Positions 9,512 to 17,639 of a DNA stretch of 64,000 bases are shown here, one piece after another (within the stretch, counting starts at the first letter, position 1; every line of letters starts with the position of its first letter). The notes under the pieces were generated by a model that was given only the letters and a program-made list of their open reading frames with translations, ran no database searches and had not been told where the DNA came from. The stretch comes from Candidatus Paraluminiphilus aquimaris. Its GTDB lineage: Bacteria; Pseudomonadota; Gammaproteobacteria; Pseudomonadales; Halieaceae. Location of the stretch: the NCBI RefSeq assembly GCF_026230195.1, contig NZ_CP036501.1:62001-126000 (forward strand), written 5' to 3'. The position numbers and the translations under genes were made by a program.

Positions 9512-11533
9512 TTAACCACGACGCCGACGTCTTCGACTCTCCGTCTGCGGTGCAGCTTTCGGTTGCGGACGCTCTAACACCGAGAACAAATTGTCGAAAG
9601 GATCCATCTTGTGTGGAAACGCCATAGCAGCGACAAAGTAGTCCTGAAAATCCGTTTCAGTGGCCGTTTCAATGCGCTCTGCCTTATTGACCGTTCGCTG
9701 AATACCCCCACGTGCGTCGTGATCTAACAAGGCTATGCGAGCACCGACACCGGCTGCATTGCCCGCAGACGACACATGATCAAGCGAACAGTCAGGAATC
9801 AATCCGAGCACCATCGCATGCTCGACGCTGATATGACTCCCGAAGGCGCCAGCAAGACGGATACGATCGACCTCAGACACACCCATTTTGTCCATGAGCA
9901 ACTTTATTCCGGCGTAGAGCGCAGCTTTTGCCAACTGGATCTGGCGAACGTCATTTTGGGTAATAACGATATCGCGTTGCGACGCATCCTCAGCAAAGTG
10001 CAACACATAAGACCACGTTCGACCGTGAGCTCTGACACGCGTCGTCCGCTCGGCAAGTGCACCGTCAACAATACCGTCCTCTGAGATAATGCCGGCGAGG
10101 AACATCTCTGCGATTACTTCGATAATTCCGGAGCCGCAAATACCGGTGATACTGAGCTCCTTCGTTGCCTCACCGAAATGGCTATCGGTCGACCAAAGCT
10201 CAGAGCCGATCACCCTAAACTTGGGCTCTAGGGTTGACCGGTCGATTCTCACGCGCTCGATTGCGCCCGCGGTAGCTCGCTGCCCCGCACTTATTTCCCC
10301 GCCCTCAAAGGCCGGCCCTGTGGGGCTTGAGCAAACCAAAAGACGATCTTTATTGCCGAGAACGATTTCTGCATTTGTGCCCACGTCCACAATCAAGCTC
10401 ATTGCATCATCCGTATCCGGACTCTCTGCAAGGATCAGGCCTGCCGTATCCGCGCCAACGTGGCCCGCAATGCACGGCAAGACGAACAATCTCGCTTGAT
10501 TGTGTGTATCGAGTCCCAAATCGCGGGCTCTTAGCGTCACAGCCTCATCGACCGTGAGCGCAAACGGGGCACCCCCTAGGTTGATTGGATTAATACCCAA
10601 AACCAAGTGATGCATGATGGGGTTGGCCACCAAGGAGATTTCAAGAATGTTATCGGTTGTCTCACCCAGCTGATCAGTTAGCTCAATAAACAGCTTGCTC
10701 AGCGCGGACTGAATCGCCGAACTCATTGCATCAGCACCCTCGGGGTGCATCATGATGTAACTAACTCGGCTCATGAGGTCTTCACCAAAGGGGATCTGAG
10801 GGTTCATGACGCTCGCGGACGACAAGACATCACCCGTAGTGAGGTCGCAGAGGTGCGCTGCAACCGTCGTCGAGCCCACATCGACTGCTACGCCTCTTGG
10901 CGACTCAAATAATCCCGACCAAATTCCTATAATTCTTCGCGACTCAAAAACAGCGACTGTCACGCCTCGATCGCCTGAGGCGAGTGCTGTCTGAAGCCTG
11001 ATAAGCTCTGACGTCTCTATGGTTAGATCCGCAAGTCCCCAGTCAGCTTTGAGTGCCGCCAACAAAAGTTTCGATTCCCCGCGTGCGTCGTCTAGCGTCG
11101 ACTCTGGCAGCGTTACAAAATAAAGCCTTGTTGCGGTGTTTAGCTGGATGTCACGATGTTCAGCGTCTTTTCGAATAATTTGTCGATGAACCTGACTCTC
11201 AGGTGGTACATCGATGATCACATCATCAAGCAGCTCAGCATGGCAGCTCAGACGCCGACCTTCAGGCAGCGGACCTTTACGTTCATTGAATTTTATTTCA
11301 GTGGCAACTGGCGCAGAGAGGTGCTCCGGTTTGGAGACCATCTCATGTTTTTGGAATGTTCCCGTCATGCAGGCAATCTGACAACGCCCACAGAGACCAC
11401 GCCCACCACAGACGGAATCGATATCAACGCCTAACGTTCGCGCAGCCTCTAGCAATCGAGTGTGCTTAGGGAACTCACCGCGCTTGCCCGAGGGTAAAAA
11501 AAGAACTTTGACCTGTTCGACCGACACGCCCAC
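9512..11533 (-). CDS. RACo-like reductive activator of corrinoid protein ([2Fe-2S] plus ASKHA/DUF4445)
   Basis: Proteins of this family use ATP to drive reduction of accidentally oxidised cob(II)alamin back to active cob(I)alamin on corrinoid proteins. Residues 1-100 are a plant/adrenodoxin-type ferredoxin with ligands in SVCGGRGLCGRCQ (C-x5-C-x2-C) and a later Cys in GRRLSCHAEL. The remainder is a DUF4445 ASKHA ATPase core with AVDVGSTTVAAHLCDL, SLIVDVGTNAEIVLG and ITGICGSGIIEVIAEM. 673 residues; the layout matches RACo rather than RamA, which has C-terminal 4Fe-4S clusters. The protein ends in an Arg tract (SRRRRRRG). Last gene of the operon, 3 bases after the methyl-THF methyltransferase gene, which fixes its likely partner as the corrinoid protein at 13493. 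Confidence 0.88.
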   Translation of the reverse strand: MGVSVEQVKVLFLPSGKRGEFPKHTRLLEAARTLGVDIDSVCGGRGLCGRCQIACMTGTFQKHEMVSKPEHLSAPVATEIKFNERKGPLPEGRRLSCHAELLDDVIIDVPPESQVHRQIIRKDAEHRDIQLNTATRLYFVTLPESTLDDARGESKLLLAALKADWGLADLTIETSELIRLQTALASGDRGVTVAVFESRRIIGIWSGLFESPRGVAVDVGSTTVAAHLCDLTTGDVLSSASVMNPQIPFGEDLMSRVSYIMMHPEGADAMSSAIQSALSKLFIELTDQLGETTDNILEISLVANPIMHHLVLGINPINLGGAPFALTVDEAVTLRARDLGLDTHNQARLFVLPCIAGHVGADTAGLILAESPDTDDAMSLIVDVGTNAEIVLGNKDRLLVCSSPTGPAFEGGEISAGQRATAGAIERVRIDRSTLEPKFRVIGSELWSTDSHFGEATKELSITGICGSGIIEVIAEMFLAGIISEDGIVDGALAERTTRVRAHGRTWSYVLHFAEDASQRDIVITQNDVRQIQLAKAALYAGIKLLMDKMGVSEVDRIRLAGAFGSHISVEHAMVLGLIPDCSLDHVSSAGNAAGVGARIALLDHDARGGIQRTVNKAERIETATETDFQDYFVAAMAFPHKMDPFDNLFSVLERPQPKAAPQTESRRRRRRG

Positions 11534-11536
11534 TCG

Positions 11537-12433
11537 TTAGCCTCGTCGACGACCTGCGCGGCCGCGACGTCCACCTGCACCCTCGGGTGCGGGCTCGCGA
11601 TACGCCCTGATCCAATTCGCACAGTCAGGATCGTGTCCCATCATGACATCACCCCCTCGCACCGCCTGCATAACCTCGGCGTGAAGTGGACTGGTAATAG
11701 CAGACGTCATACCTGCACCCATTGCCATGGTGAGAAAGGCCGCATTGACGCCATTTCTATTGGGCAGCCCGAAACTAACATTCGAGGCCCCGCAAGTGGT
11801 GTTCACCTTCAGCTCTGTTCGGAGCCGACGGACAAGCTCCATTACCTGAACCCCCGCCTGATTAATTGCACCAATAGGCATTACGAGCGGATCAACCACG
11901 ACGTCTTCATGCGAAATGCCATAATCGGCCGCACGTTCAACAATCTTCTTTGCGACTTTAAAACGTTCGTTAGGATCCTCAGAAATACCCGTTTCATCAT
12001 TTGAGATAGCCACGACCGCTGCACCGTACTTCGCGACGAGCGGAAGAACGCGCTCGAGGACTTCGTCTTCACCGGTAACCGAATTGACCAAGGCTTTACC
12101 CTGATAGACTGACAGTCCTGACTCTAGGGCTTCCACGATGGATGAATCGATACTCAATGGCACATCGGTCACTGACTGGACGAGCTGAATCGCTTCGGCG
12201 AGGATACGTGGCTCATCAGCGAGCGGAATTCCTGCATTGACGTCGAGCATGTGCGCACCCGCAGCAACCTGCGCAAGCGCATCCGCTTCCACACGACTGT
12301 AGTCGCCGTTTTTCATCTCCTCGGCGAGAATTTTCCGCCCCGTGGGATTAATACGTTCACCAATAACGACGAAACGTTGATCAAAACCGATGCGGACTTC
12401 TTTCGTGGCCGAGCTAATAATAGTGGTTGTCAT
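11537..12433 (-). CDS. Methyltetrahydrofolate:corrinoid methyltransferase (MtgA/DHPS-fold)
   Basis: This TIM-barrel pterin-binding enzyme moves a methyl group between a corrinoid protein and tetrahydrofolate. The sequence shows the pterin-binding signature FVVIGERINPTGRKILAEE, AGAHMLDVNAGIPLADEP, LSIDSSIVEALESGL and a C-terminal CGASNVSFGLPNRNGVNAAFL, all typical of MtgA/AcsE/MtvA-like members and distinct from folP at 20072. 298 residues, with about 16 extra C-terminal residues rich in Arg and Gly (EGAGGRRGRAGRRRG). Same operon as the MttB homologue and corrinoid protein; a 140-base gap precedes it. Expected to form methyl-THF from methyl-corrinoid. Confidence 0.9.
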   Translation of the reverse strand: MTTTIISSATKEVRIGFDQRFVVIGERINPTGRKILAEEMKNGDYSRVEADALAQVAAGAHMLDVNAGIPLADEPRILAEAIQLVQSVTDVPLSIDSSIVEALESGLSVYQGKALVNSVTGEDEVLERVLPLVAKYGAAVVAISNDETGISEDPNERFKVAKKIVERAADYGISHEDVVVDPLVMPIGAINQAGVQVMELVRRLRTELKVNTTCGASNVSFGLPNRNGVNAAFLTMAMGAGMTSAITSPLHAEVMQAVRGGDVMMGHDPDCANWIRAYREPAPEGAGGRRGRAGRRRG

Positions 12434-12573
12434 GAGTGTCTCCGGTGCACTTATCGCGTGTGGGTGCGCACCTATTATTGTGTATTTTTCAGTAATCGAA
12501 TATGTACCGTTCGACCGAATACCGAGGCGTTTTTGCCGAGCGTTTTTTAACGCCTGACAGCTTCTGATGCAAG
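12434..12573. other. Gap inside the corrinoid operon
   Basis: The only long gap (140 bases) in the otherwise tight operon. It contains a palindrome GGTGCGCACC (12463-12472) and a long-looped inverted pair GGCGTT/AACGCC without a T-run on the transcribed strand. It could hold an internal promoter or processing site; neither can be shown. No B12-box of a cobalamin riboswitch was seen. Confidence 0.35.
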
Positions 12574-12879
12574 CTAATTTGCTTCATCAAATCCTTTGTT
12601 TTTGACCCAGGTCTCGAGCATTGCATCGGTCACCTGAGCCTCGATTTCTTTGCCGATTGCCATAGCCAGCGCCTGAGCACTCTCATCCGACTCTATCGAC
12701 GTCGTGTGACGACGCCATTCGTCCAAATACGCGTCGCTACCGCCTTTGCCAGCTCGCATTGCTGCGCGATCAATCGCCGCTTGAAACCGATGCTCAAGGA
12801 GGTACTTCCCGCGCTCTCGGCCCCGTTTAATCAGAATTTGCGAGGGTATGTCCCGCCAAAAAACATCGATTCGCTGCAC
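12574..12879 (-). CDS. Small 'virulence factor' domain protein (unknown function)
   Basis: A 101-residue protein starting MQRIDVFWRDIPSQILIKRG, which I recognise as the small family labelled 'virulence factor' (PF13769 type). It has no assigned biochemistry. It is polar and basic in the first half (GRERGKYLLEHRFQAAIDRAAMRAG), with no signal peptide or membrane segment, and ends KNKGFDEAN. The gene lies 2 bases after the DUF1638 gene and within the corrinoid methyltransferase operon, so a role in assembly or handling of the corrinoid protein is a reasonable guess. The family name should not be read as evidence for pathogenicity. Confidence 0.75.
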   Translation of the reverse strand: MQRIDVFWRDIPSQILIKRGRERGKYLLEHRFQAAIDRAAMRAGKGGSDAYLDEWRRHTTSIESDESAQALAMAIGKEIEAQVTDAMLETWVKNKGFDEAN

Positions 12880-12881
12880 CG

Positions 12882-13487
12882 CTAACCCCCTTGTGAGACA
12901 GTAATAACCTGCGCCTCTAAGCTCTCGCCTAGCAAACCATATCCGGTATCGATTATCTCAAGCGGAAGTCCGAGCCGAGTCGCCGCCAATCTGGCTGCGT
13001 CGCGCAATTTAGCGTCAACGGTTTGGGCGAGATAAACCACTTTGCGGTAATGACCAAAAAGCATCGCTTCGATCTCTGGATGTTGATCAAGTTTCATATC
13101 GTCAATAACCAATCGATTAAAATGGCGCACTAGAAAATCAGTCAGATAAAAGGTTCCGGGCTCAGACTCTGCCAGCACATTAAAGACATCACTCGTGGCA
13201 AAAAACTCATAGCAATGAGCGCCGGGTAGCCGGTGTGCACCGAAGCGCTCGGCCACACGGTCAATGCCACCGCCCGAACCACAGTCAGCGTAGGCGATGA
13301 CAATTTTTTCGTAATCGTTGTGAAGTGTTAGGAGCACCCGCTCTAATTCACCAGCGATACGCTCAGGCCGATTGTGCAGGGCAGCGTCGAGGCACTGAAC
13401 ATCGACCTGCGACCAGTTATTGGCCTTTTTAAGCGCCGTAATCTCGGCCGCGAGTGCACCGCAACCAATAATTAAGACGCGCGACAC
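12882..13487 (-). CDS. DUF1638 protein
   Basis: 201 residues matching the DUF1638 family: N-terminal SRVLIIGCGALAAEITALKKAN, a central ADCGSGGGIDRVAERFGAHRLPGAHCYEFFA, and DFLVRHFNRLVIDDMKLDQHPEIEAMLFGHYRKVVYLAQT. Function is unknown in the family. The conserved Cys/His content (GCG, ADCG, GAHCYEF) would suit metal or cofactor binding. It sits 5 bases after the corrinoid protein gene and 2 bases before the small 'virulence factor' gene, a strong sign of joint function with corrinoid methyl transfer. No signal or membrane segment. Confidence 0.85.
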   Translation of the reverse strand: MSRVLIIGCGALAAEITALKKANNWSQVDVQCLDAALHNRPERIAGELERVLLTLHNDYEKIVIAYADCGSGGGIDRVAERFGAHRLPGAHCYEFFATSDVFNVLAESEPGTFYLTDFLVRHFNRLVIDDMKLDQHPEIEAMLFGHYRKVVYLAQTVDAKLRDAARLAATRLGLPLEIIDTGYGLLGESLEAQVITVSQGG

Positions 13488-13492
13488 GCCAT

Positions 13493-14188
13493 TTAGCCTT
13501 GTGCCACGCGACGTTCTTCGACGAGGCGCACAGCTGACACTGCAGCCTCTGCCGCATCACGGCAGTAGGCATCGGCGCCGACAGCCTCGCCGAACTCTTC
13601 GTTCAACGGTGCTCCACCCACCATCACGATATAGTCATCGCGGATACCTTGCTCTTTCAGTGCGTCAATGACGACTTTCATATACGGCATCGTGGTTGTC
13701 AGTAGCGCAGACATGCCCAGAATATCTGGCTTATGGCGCTCTAGCGCAGCCACATAATCTTCCACGGAGTTGTTAATGCCGATGTCATACACCTCAAAGC
13801 CCGCGCCTTCCATCATCATCGCAACCAGGTTCTTTCCAATATCATGAATATCACCCTTCACCGTTCCGATAACCATAGTGCCCACAGGCTTAGCACCTGT
13901 CTCGGCCAGCAACGGACGCAAAATCGACATGCCGCCTTTCATCGCGTTCGCTGCGAGTAATACCTCGGGCACGAACAAAATACCGTCGCGAAAATCGATG
14001 CCAACAATGGTCATGCCATCAACTAGCGCCTTACTCAGAACCTGTTCAGCTGACCAGCCACGCTCGAGTAAAATGTGGGTACCTTCTTCTATCTCCTCTT
14101 TCAGACCATCGTATAAATCGTCATGCATTTGTACGATGAGGTCGTCGTCAGATAGTTCGGAAAGGATGATGTCTTCTTCGTCGGACAT
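13493..14188 (-). CDS. Corrinoid (B12-binding) methyl-carrier protein, MttC/MtgC-like
   Basis: Carries the methyl group on cobalt between the substrate methyltransferase and the methyl-THF methyltransferase. Residues about 15-95 form the B12-binding-2 cap domain (LYDGLKEEIEEGTHILLERGWSAEQVL). Residues 100-225 form the B12-binding Rossmann domain with GTVKGDIHDIGKNLVAMMMEGAGF, which contains the DxHxxG base-off/His-on motif, and MSALLTTTMPYMK and IVMVGGAPLNEEF. 231 residues, slightly longer than MtgC (about 215) because of an acidic N-terminus (MSDEEDIILSELSDDD). Lies between the MttB-like and DUF1638 genes. Confidence 0.93.
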   Translation of the reverse strand: MSDEEDIILSELSDDDLIVQMHDDLYDGLKEEIEEGTHILLERGWSAEQVLSKALVDGMTIVGIDFRDGILFVPEVLLAANAMKGGMSILRPLLAETGAKPVGTMVIGTVKGDIHDIGKNLVAMMMEGAGFEVYDIGINNSVEDYVAALERHKPDILGMSALLTTTMPYMKVVIDALKEQGIRDDYIVMVGGAPLNEEFGEAVGADAYCRDAAEAAVSAVRLVEERRVAQG

Positions 14189-14212
14189 TGGTTTTGTCTC
14201 CCCTAAATTCGC

Positions 14213-15754
14213 TTAATAATCTCTATCAGCAAAGGATGCTTTTTCACGCGCCATAAAGTCCAAAAGCGCCTCGTCAATCGCTGAATCCAAAGCGGGCGCT
14301 TCGTAGTCCGCCAACATCTTCTTCCAAATACCGTTTGCTCGCTGGGCTGCATCAAGGCTGCCCTCAGCCGACCACTGCTCAAAGCTGTTGTTGTCGGCAA
14401 TAGTCGATCGATAAAACGCAGACTCGAAATTACTGAGCGTGTGCGCTGAACCTAAGAAATGCTTTCCCGGGCCCACTTCGTGGAACGCATCCATTGCTTG
14501 GGCGTTTTCCGACAGGTCCATGCCCTCCAGCAATACGGCGATCATGCTTGCCTGGTCACAATCCATTACGAACTTCTCATAACCCACAGCAAGACCACCT
14601 TCGAGCCAACCCGCTGTATGCAGCATAAAGTTAACACCCGCGAGTGCCGCCGTTTGCAACGTATTAGCTGCCTCGTAGGCCGCCTGAGCGTCGGGAAGCT
14701 TTGATCCACAGAGCCCGCCGCCACTCCGATAAGGCACACCTAGCCGACGTGCAAGTGCCGCCGTCGCGTAAATAACTTGACTGGGCTCTGGTGTACCAAA
14801 TGTTGGCGCACCGGTGGCCATGGACACAGCAGCCGCAAAGGTCCCAAAAACAACCGGACAACCTGGGCGAATTAACTGAGTCAGCGCGATACCTGCCATC
14901 GCCTCGGCCAAGATCTGTGTACAGGTTCCCGCCACCGTTACCGGCGACATCGCCCCTGCCAAAATGAAGGGGGAGACAACGCAAGATTGATTATTGCGAG
15001 CGTATACCTTCAAGGATCCGAGCATGGTGCCGTCAAACACCATAGGCGAGTTGACATTAATCAGACTGGTAAGAACACAGTTTTGGTCGACAAACTCGTC
15101 ACCAAAAACCAGCTTTGCCATATCCACCGTGTCTTGCGCGCGTCGGTAATGGGTGACCGAACCCATGAGTGGTTTGTCACTGTATTTAAAATGGCTGTAA
15201 ACCATATCGTAGTGACGCTTGTTGACTGGCAAGTCAACGGGCTCACACACCGTGCCACCCGAGTGATGAATGCCCGGCGCCATATAAGCGAGTTTCACGA
15301 AATTACGAAAATCTTCGATGGTTGAATAACGACGACCCTTGTCTAAGTCATGAGCGAATGGCGAGCCATAGGCTGGAACGAGAACCGTATTTTTGCCACC
15401 AATGACAACACTGCGTTCAGGATTACGCGCGTGCTGTATATATTCAGAGGGCGCAGAAGCCTGAATGATCTGACGACACATCCCCCTTGGAAAACGGACA
15501 CGCGTTCCATCGACGCTCGCACCTGCTACCTGAAATAGCTCGAGCACCTCGGGATCATCAAGAAAGTCTATGCCTACCTCTTCCAAGAGCTTATCCGCAT
15601 TGTCCTCAATGAGCTGCAGGCCTTCTTCGCTGAGAATTTCAACGTAAGGGATCTTTCTCTGGATATACGGAGCTGCCGCTTTTACTGAGCTGGCTCTCGC
15701 CTCCCGCCGACCCGCACGACCTCCGCCTTTTCGTCTTCCCGCTCTCTCAGACAT
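14213..15754 (-). CDS. Trimethylamine methyltransferase family protein (MttB homologue lacking pyrrolysine)
   Basis: MttB-superfamily TIM-barrel enzymes demethylate a quaternary or tertiary amine and methylate the partner corrinoid protein. Family hallmarks are present from about residue 30: IPYVEILSEEGLQLIEDNADKLLEEVGIDF, VLVPAYGSPFAHDLDKGRRYST, and FGTPEPSQVIYATAALARRLGVPYRSGG. The 513-codon frame has no internal stop, so it is a non-pyrrolysine member, the class that includes glycine betaine, proline betaine, carnitine and butyrobetaine methyltransferases. The first 24 residues are an Arg/Gly-rich extension (MSERAGRRKGGGRAGRREAR). First gene of the operon. Glycine betaine is the favoured substrate because of the dimethylglycine-dehydrogenase-like neighbour; not proven. 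Confidence 0.9.
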   Translation of the reverse strand: MSERAGRRKGGGRAGRREARASSVKAAAPYIQRKIPYVEILSEEGLQLIEDNADKLLEEVGIDFLDDPEVLELFQVAGASVDGTRVRFPRGMCRQIIQASAPSEYIQHARNPERSVVIGGKNTVLVPAYGSPFAHDLDKGRRYSTIEDFRNFVKLAYMAPGIHHSGGTVCEPVDLPVNKRHYDMVYSHFKYSDKPLMGSVTHYRRAQDTVDMAKLVFGDEFVDQNCVLTSLINVNSPMVFDGTMLGSLKVYARNNQSCVVSPFILAGAMSPVTVAGTCTQILAEAMAGIALTQLIRPGCPVVFGTFAAAVSMATGAPTFGTPEPSQVIYATAALARRLGVPYRSGGGLCGSKLPDAQAAYEAANTLQTAALAGVNFMLHTAGWLEGGLAVGYEKFVMDCDQASMIAVLLEGMDLSENAQAMDAFHEVGPGKHFLGSAHTLSNFESAFYRSTIADNNSFEQWSAEGSLDAAQRANGIWKKMLADYEAPALDSAIDEALLDFMAREKASFADRDY

Positions 15755-15991
15755 ACGAATTTCTCACTAAATTTTTACCCTGAATTTCGGTGTCATTTTT
15801 AATTCATAAATGCCGGTTACGCCAGAAAAATCGTCAGTAAATCTTGGCGAAGAACTAACACTTTTTGGTAGTAAATTAGACGGGTGCTTGAACTCAAGAA
15901 TCTCCCACGCAAAGCCAATGTTATGCGTGGTAAATATGGCGCTGGAAAACCCATCACAAAACGGCAACACCAGACGATGTACACTGTTTAA

Positions 15992-17101
15992 ATGAACGAA
16001 GTTGAGGGTGATCAGTTGGTTGCTAAACGCATTGCTGTCGTGGGCGCAGGCGTAAACGGAACGTCCATTGCAACCGCGTGCGCAAAACGGGGCTGCGAGG
16101 TTGTGCTTTTCGATGCGGGCAGTCCCTTTGCAGAAACAAGCAGTAAATCCTCTCGCATGCTTCACGGCGGTATTCGTTACCTAGAGCAAGGTCATATTAA
16201 GCTTGTGAGAGAAGCCCTAAAAGAGCGCGAGGAATGGCAGCGTATTGCGCCAGATGCAACGCGCGTCGAGAGATTCTTCTTTCCAATTTACAATGACTCT
16301 CCGCGAGGTCGTACCACGTTATTCGCAGGGGCGCTGTTATATCAATGGCTAGCAGGACGGTACTCCCTAGGTCGAAGTCAGCTTCACAGCAAAAACGAGC
16401 TATTGGAGGCCTTCCCGACCCTGAGTCCAGAAAATCTAAAAGGCGGTATTAGTTATTGCGACCTCGTAATGGATGATCAAGTGATGGCCGAGCATTTACT
16501 GGCAGAGGCTCAATCATCAGGTGTCACTCTTCATTCCCACAGCCGCGTGTCTCATTTAACAACTGAAGGATCCCTCAGGGTAAATGACGACACCTTGCAA
16601 TTTGATCGAGTCATCAACGCCGCGGGACCCTGGGCGAGTGAAATTTTGATGGAATCGAATATTGCTTCGAAATTCACGATTAGCCACGTGAGAGGCTCTC
16701 ACCTTTTGCTCGATCTAACGCTGCCTCATGCCTTGGTTTTTCAAGTGCCTGACGATGGACGCATCGTTTTTTGCATTCCTCAGTCGAAAAGCAAAGTGCT
16801 CCTAGGCACGACCGAATGTGCCCATGACCTCAAAGACCCCATAAACTGCACTGACGCTGAAACTGACTACCTCCTAGCCATCTTAAATAAACACATTCAA
16901 CCCGCCGTTAGTCGGGAGCACATAACCGCAACGTTATCGGGTGTCCGCCCCATAGCTAAAGCCCGAAATGCGCAGCTTCAGAACATGAGCAGGGCAAGCC
17001 GAGACTCGGAAATAGAAGTGGTTAACTCATTGATCAACGTCTTTGGAGGTAAGTGGACCTCCGCGAGACACCTCGGTCGTAAAGTGGCCTCTGTCATTTG
17101 A
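15992..17101 (+). CDS. GlpD-like FAD-dependent oxidoreductase, short form
   Basis: Similar to the FAD domain of aerobic glycerol-3-phosphate dehydrogenase: Rossmann motif IAVVGAGVNGTSIATACAKRG, the GlpD signature SSKSSRMLHGGIRYLEQGHIKLVREAL, SGVRPIAKARNAQ, and terminal INVFGGKWTSARHLGRKVA. At 369 residues it lacks the C-terminal helical cap of GlpD (about 500 residues). Either it is a shorter amine/hydroxy-acid oxidase-like relative, or the domain is dispensable. The ATG at 15992 has no ribosome site. A TTG at 16016 with GAGGG about 7 bases before it would give MVAKRIAVVGAG and could be the true start. Divergent from the MttB-like gene; the 237-base spacer shows no firm promoter. Confidence 0.8.
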   Translation: MNEVEGDQLVAKRIAVVGAGVNGTSIATACAKRGCEVVLFDAGSPFAETSSKSSRMLHGGIRYLEQGHIKLVREALKEREEWQRIAPDATRVERFFFPIYNDSPRGRTTLFAGALLYQWLAGRYSLGRSQLHSKNELLEAFPTLSPENLKGGISYCDLVMDDQVMAEHLLAEAQSSGVTLHSHSRVSHLTTEGSLRVNDDTLQFDRVINAAGPWASEILMESNIASKFTISHVRGSHLLLDLTLPHALVFQVPDDGRIVFCIPQSKSKVLLGTTECAHDLKDPINCTDAETDYLLAILNKHIQPAVSREHITATLSGVRPIAKARNAQLQNMSRASRDSEIEVVNSLINVFGGKWTSARHLGRKVASVI

Positions 17102-17203
17102 GCCTTTGCTCCTGACCTTCTGCTCAGGCAGGCTGTGCAAGCGACTCAAAAGACAAAAAAACTAAGATAGAAAAACCAGCATGAAGATGGAGAGTTCTTA
17201 ACG

Positions 17204-17590
17204 ATGATCACCTCGCTCTACGCCAGTCTACTCACCTTTTGGCTTGTCCTATTATCGTTTCGTGTTATCGCACTCAGAGGTAGTCCTGTCTTTAGATTTT
17301 TAAATATCGATACGTCTGACGACGACATGCTCCAGCGCGCAATTCGGGCCCAGGGCAATCTGACCGAATACGCACCGATGATGTTGATCTTGCTTTATCT
17401 ACTTGAAGTTAACGGTGGCGATACAACGATCTTACACAGCTTGGGGCTGAGTTTTCTTATCGGTCGTTTAATGCACGGCGTTTGCTTTGGTTTTATGAAA
17501 TCGAGTATGCCGCTACGAATAGGTGGTACGGTACTAACGCTCACACCGCTGTTGGTAGCAGCGGTCATGTTGGGAGTGGTGGCGATCTAA
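17204..17590 (+). CDS. MAPEG family membrane protein
   Basis: A 128-residue protein with four predicted membrane helices (about 5-24, 55-75, 78-98, 105-127). It shows the MAPEG pattern RAQGNLTEYAPMMLILLYLLE followed by LSFLIGRLMHGVCFGF, which includes the glutathione-binding Arg/Asn/Glu cluster of the family. Bacterial members resemble microsomal glutathione S-transferases or are uncharacterised (YecN/YrdI-like). It lies in a plus-strand run with the GlpD-like and NTF2-like genes. ATG preceded by GATGGAGAG. Confidence 0.88.
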   Translation: MITSLYASLLTFWLVLLSFRVIALRGSPVFRFLNIDTSDDDMLQRAIRAQGNLTEYAPMMLILLYLLEVNGGDTTILHSLGLSFLIGRLMHGVCFGFMKSSMPLRIGGTVLTLTPLLVAAVMLGVVAI

Positions 17591-17639
17591 GCGCTGTTGC
17601 ACTCTGCGAAATACCGCAGTGCCAATCGAGGACTAAGAC

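Noticed and set aside
12434-12573. Cobalamin riboswitch in the corrinoid operon gap
   Set aside because: No B12-box-like sequence on either strand; the palindrome GGTGCGCACC alone is not enough. The 15755-15991 spacer was checked too.
14213-15754. Possible pyrrolysine (TAG) readthrough in the MttB homologue
   Set aside because: The frame is complete without an internal TAG, so it is a non-pyrrolysine member.
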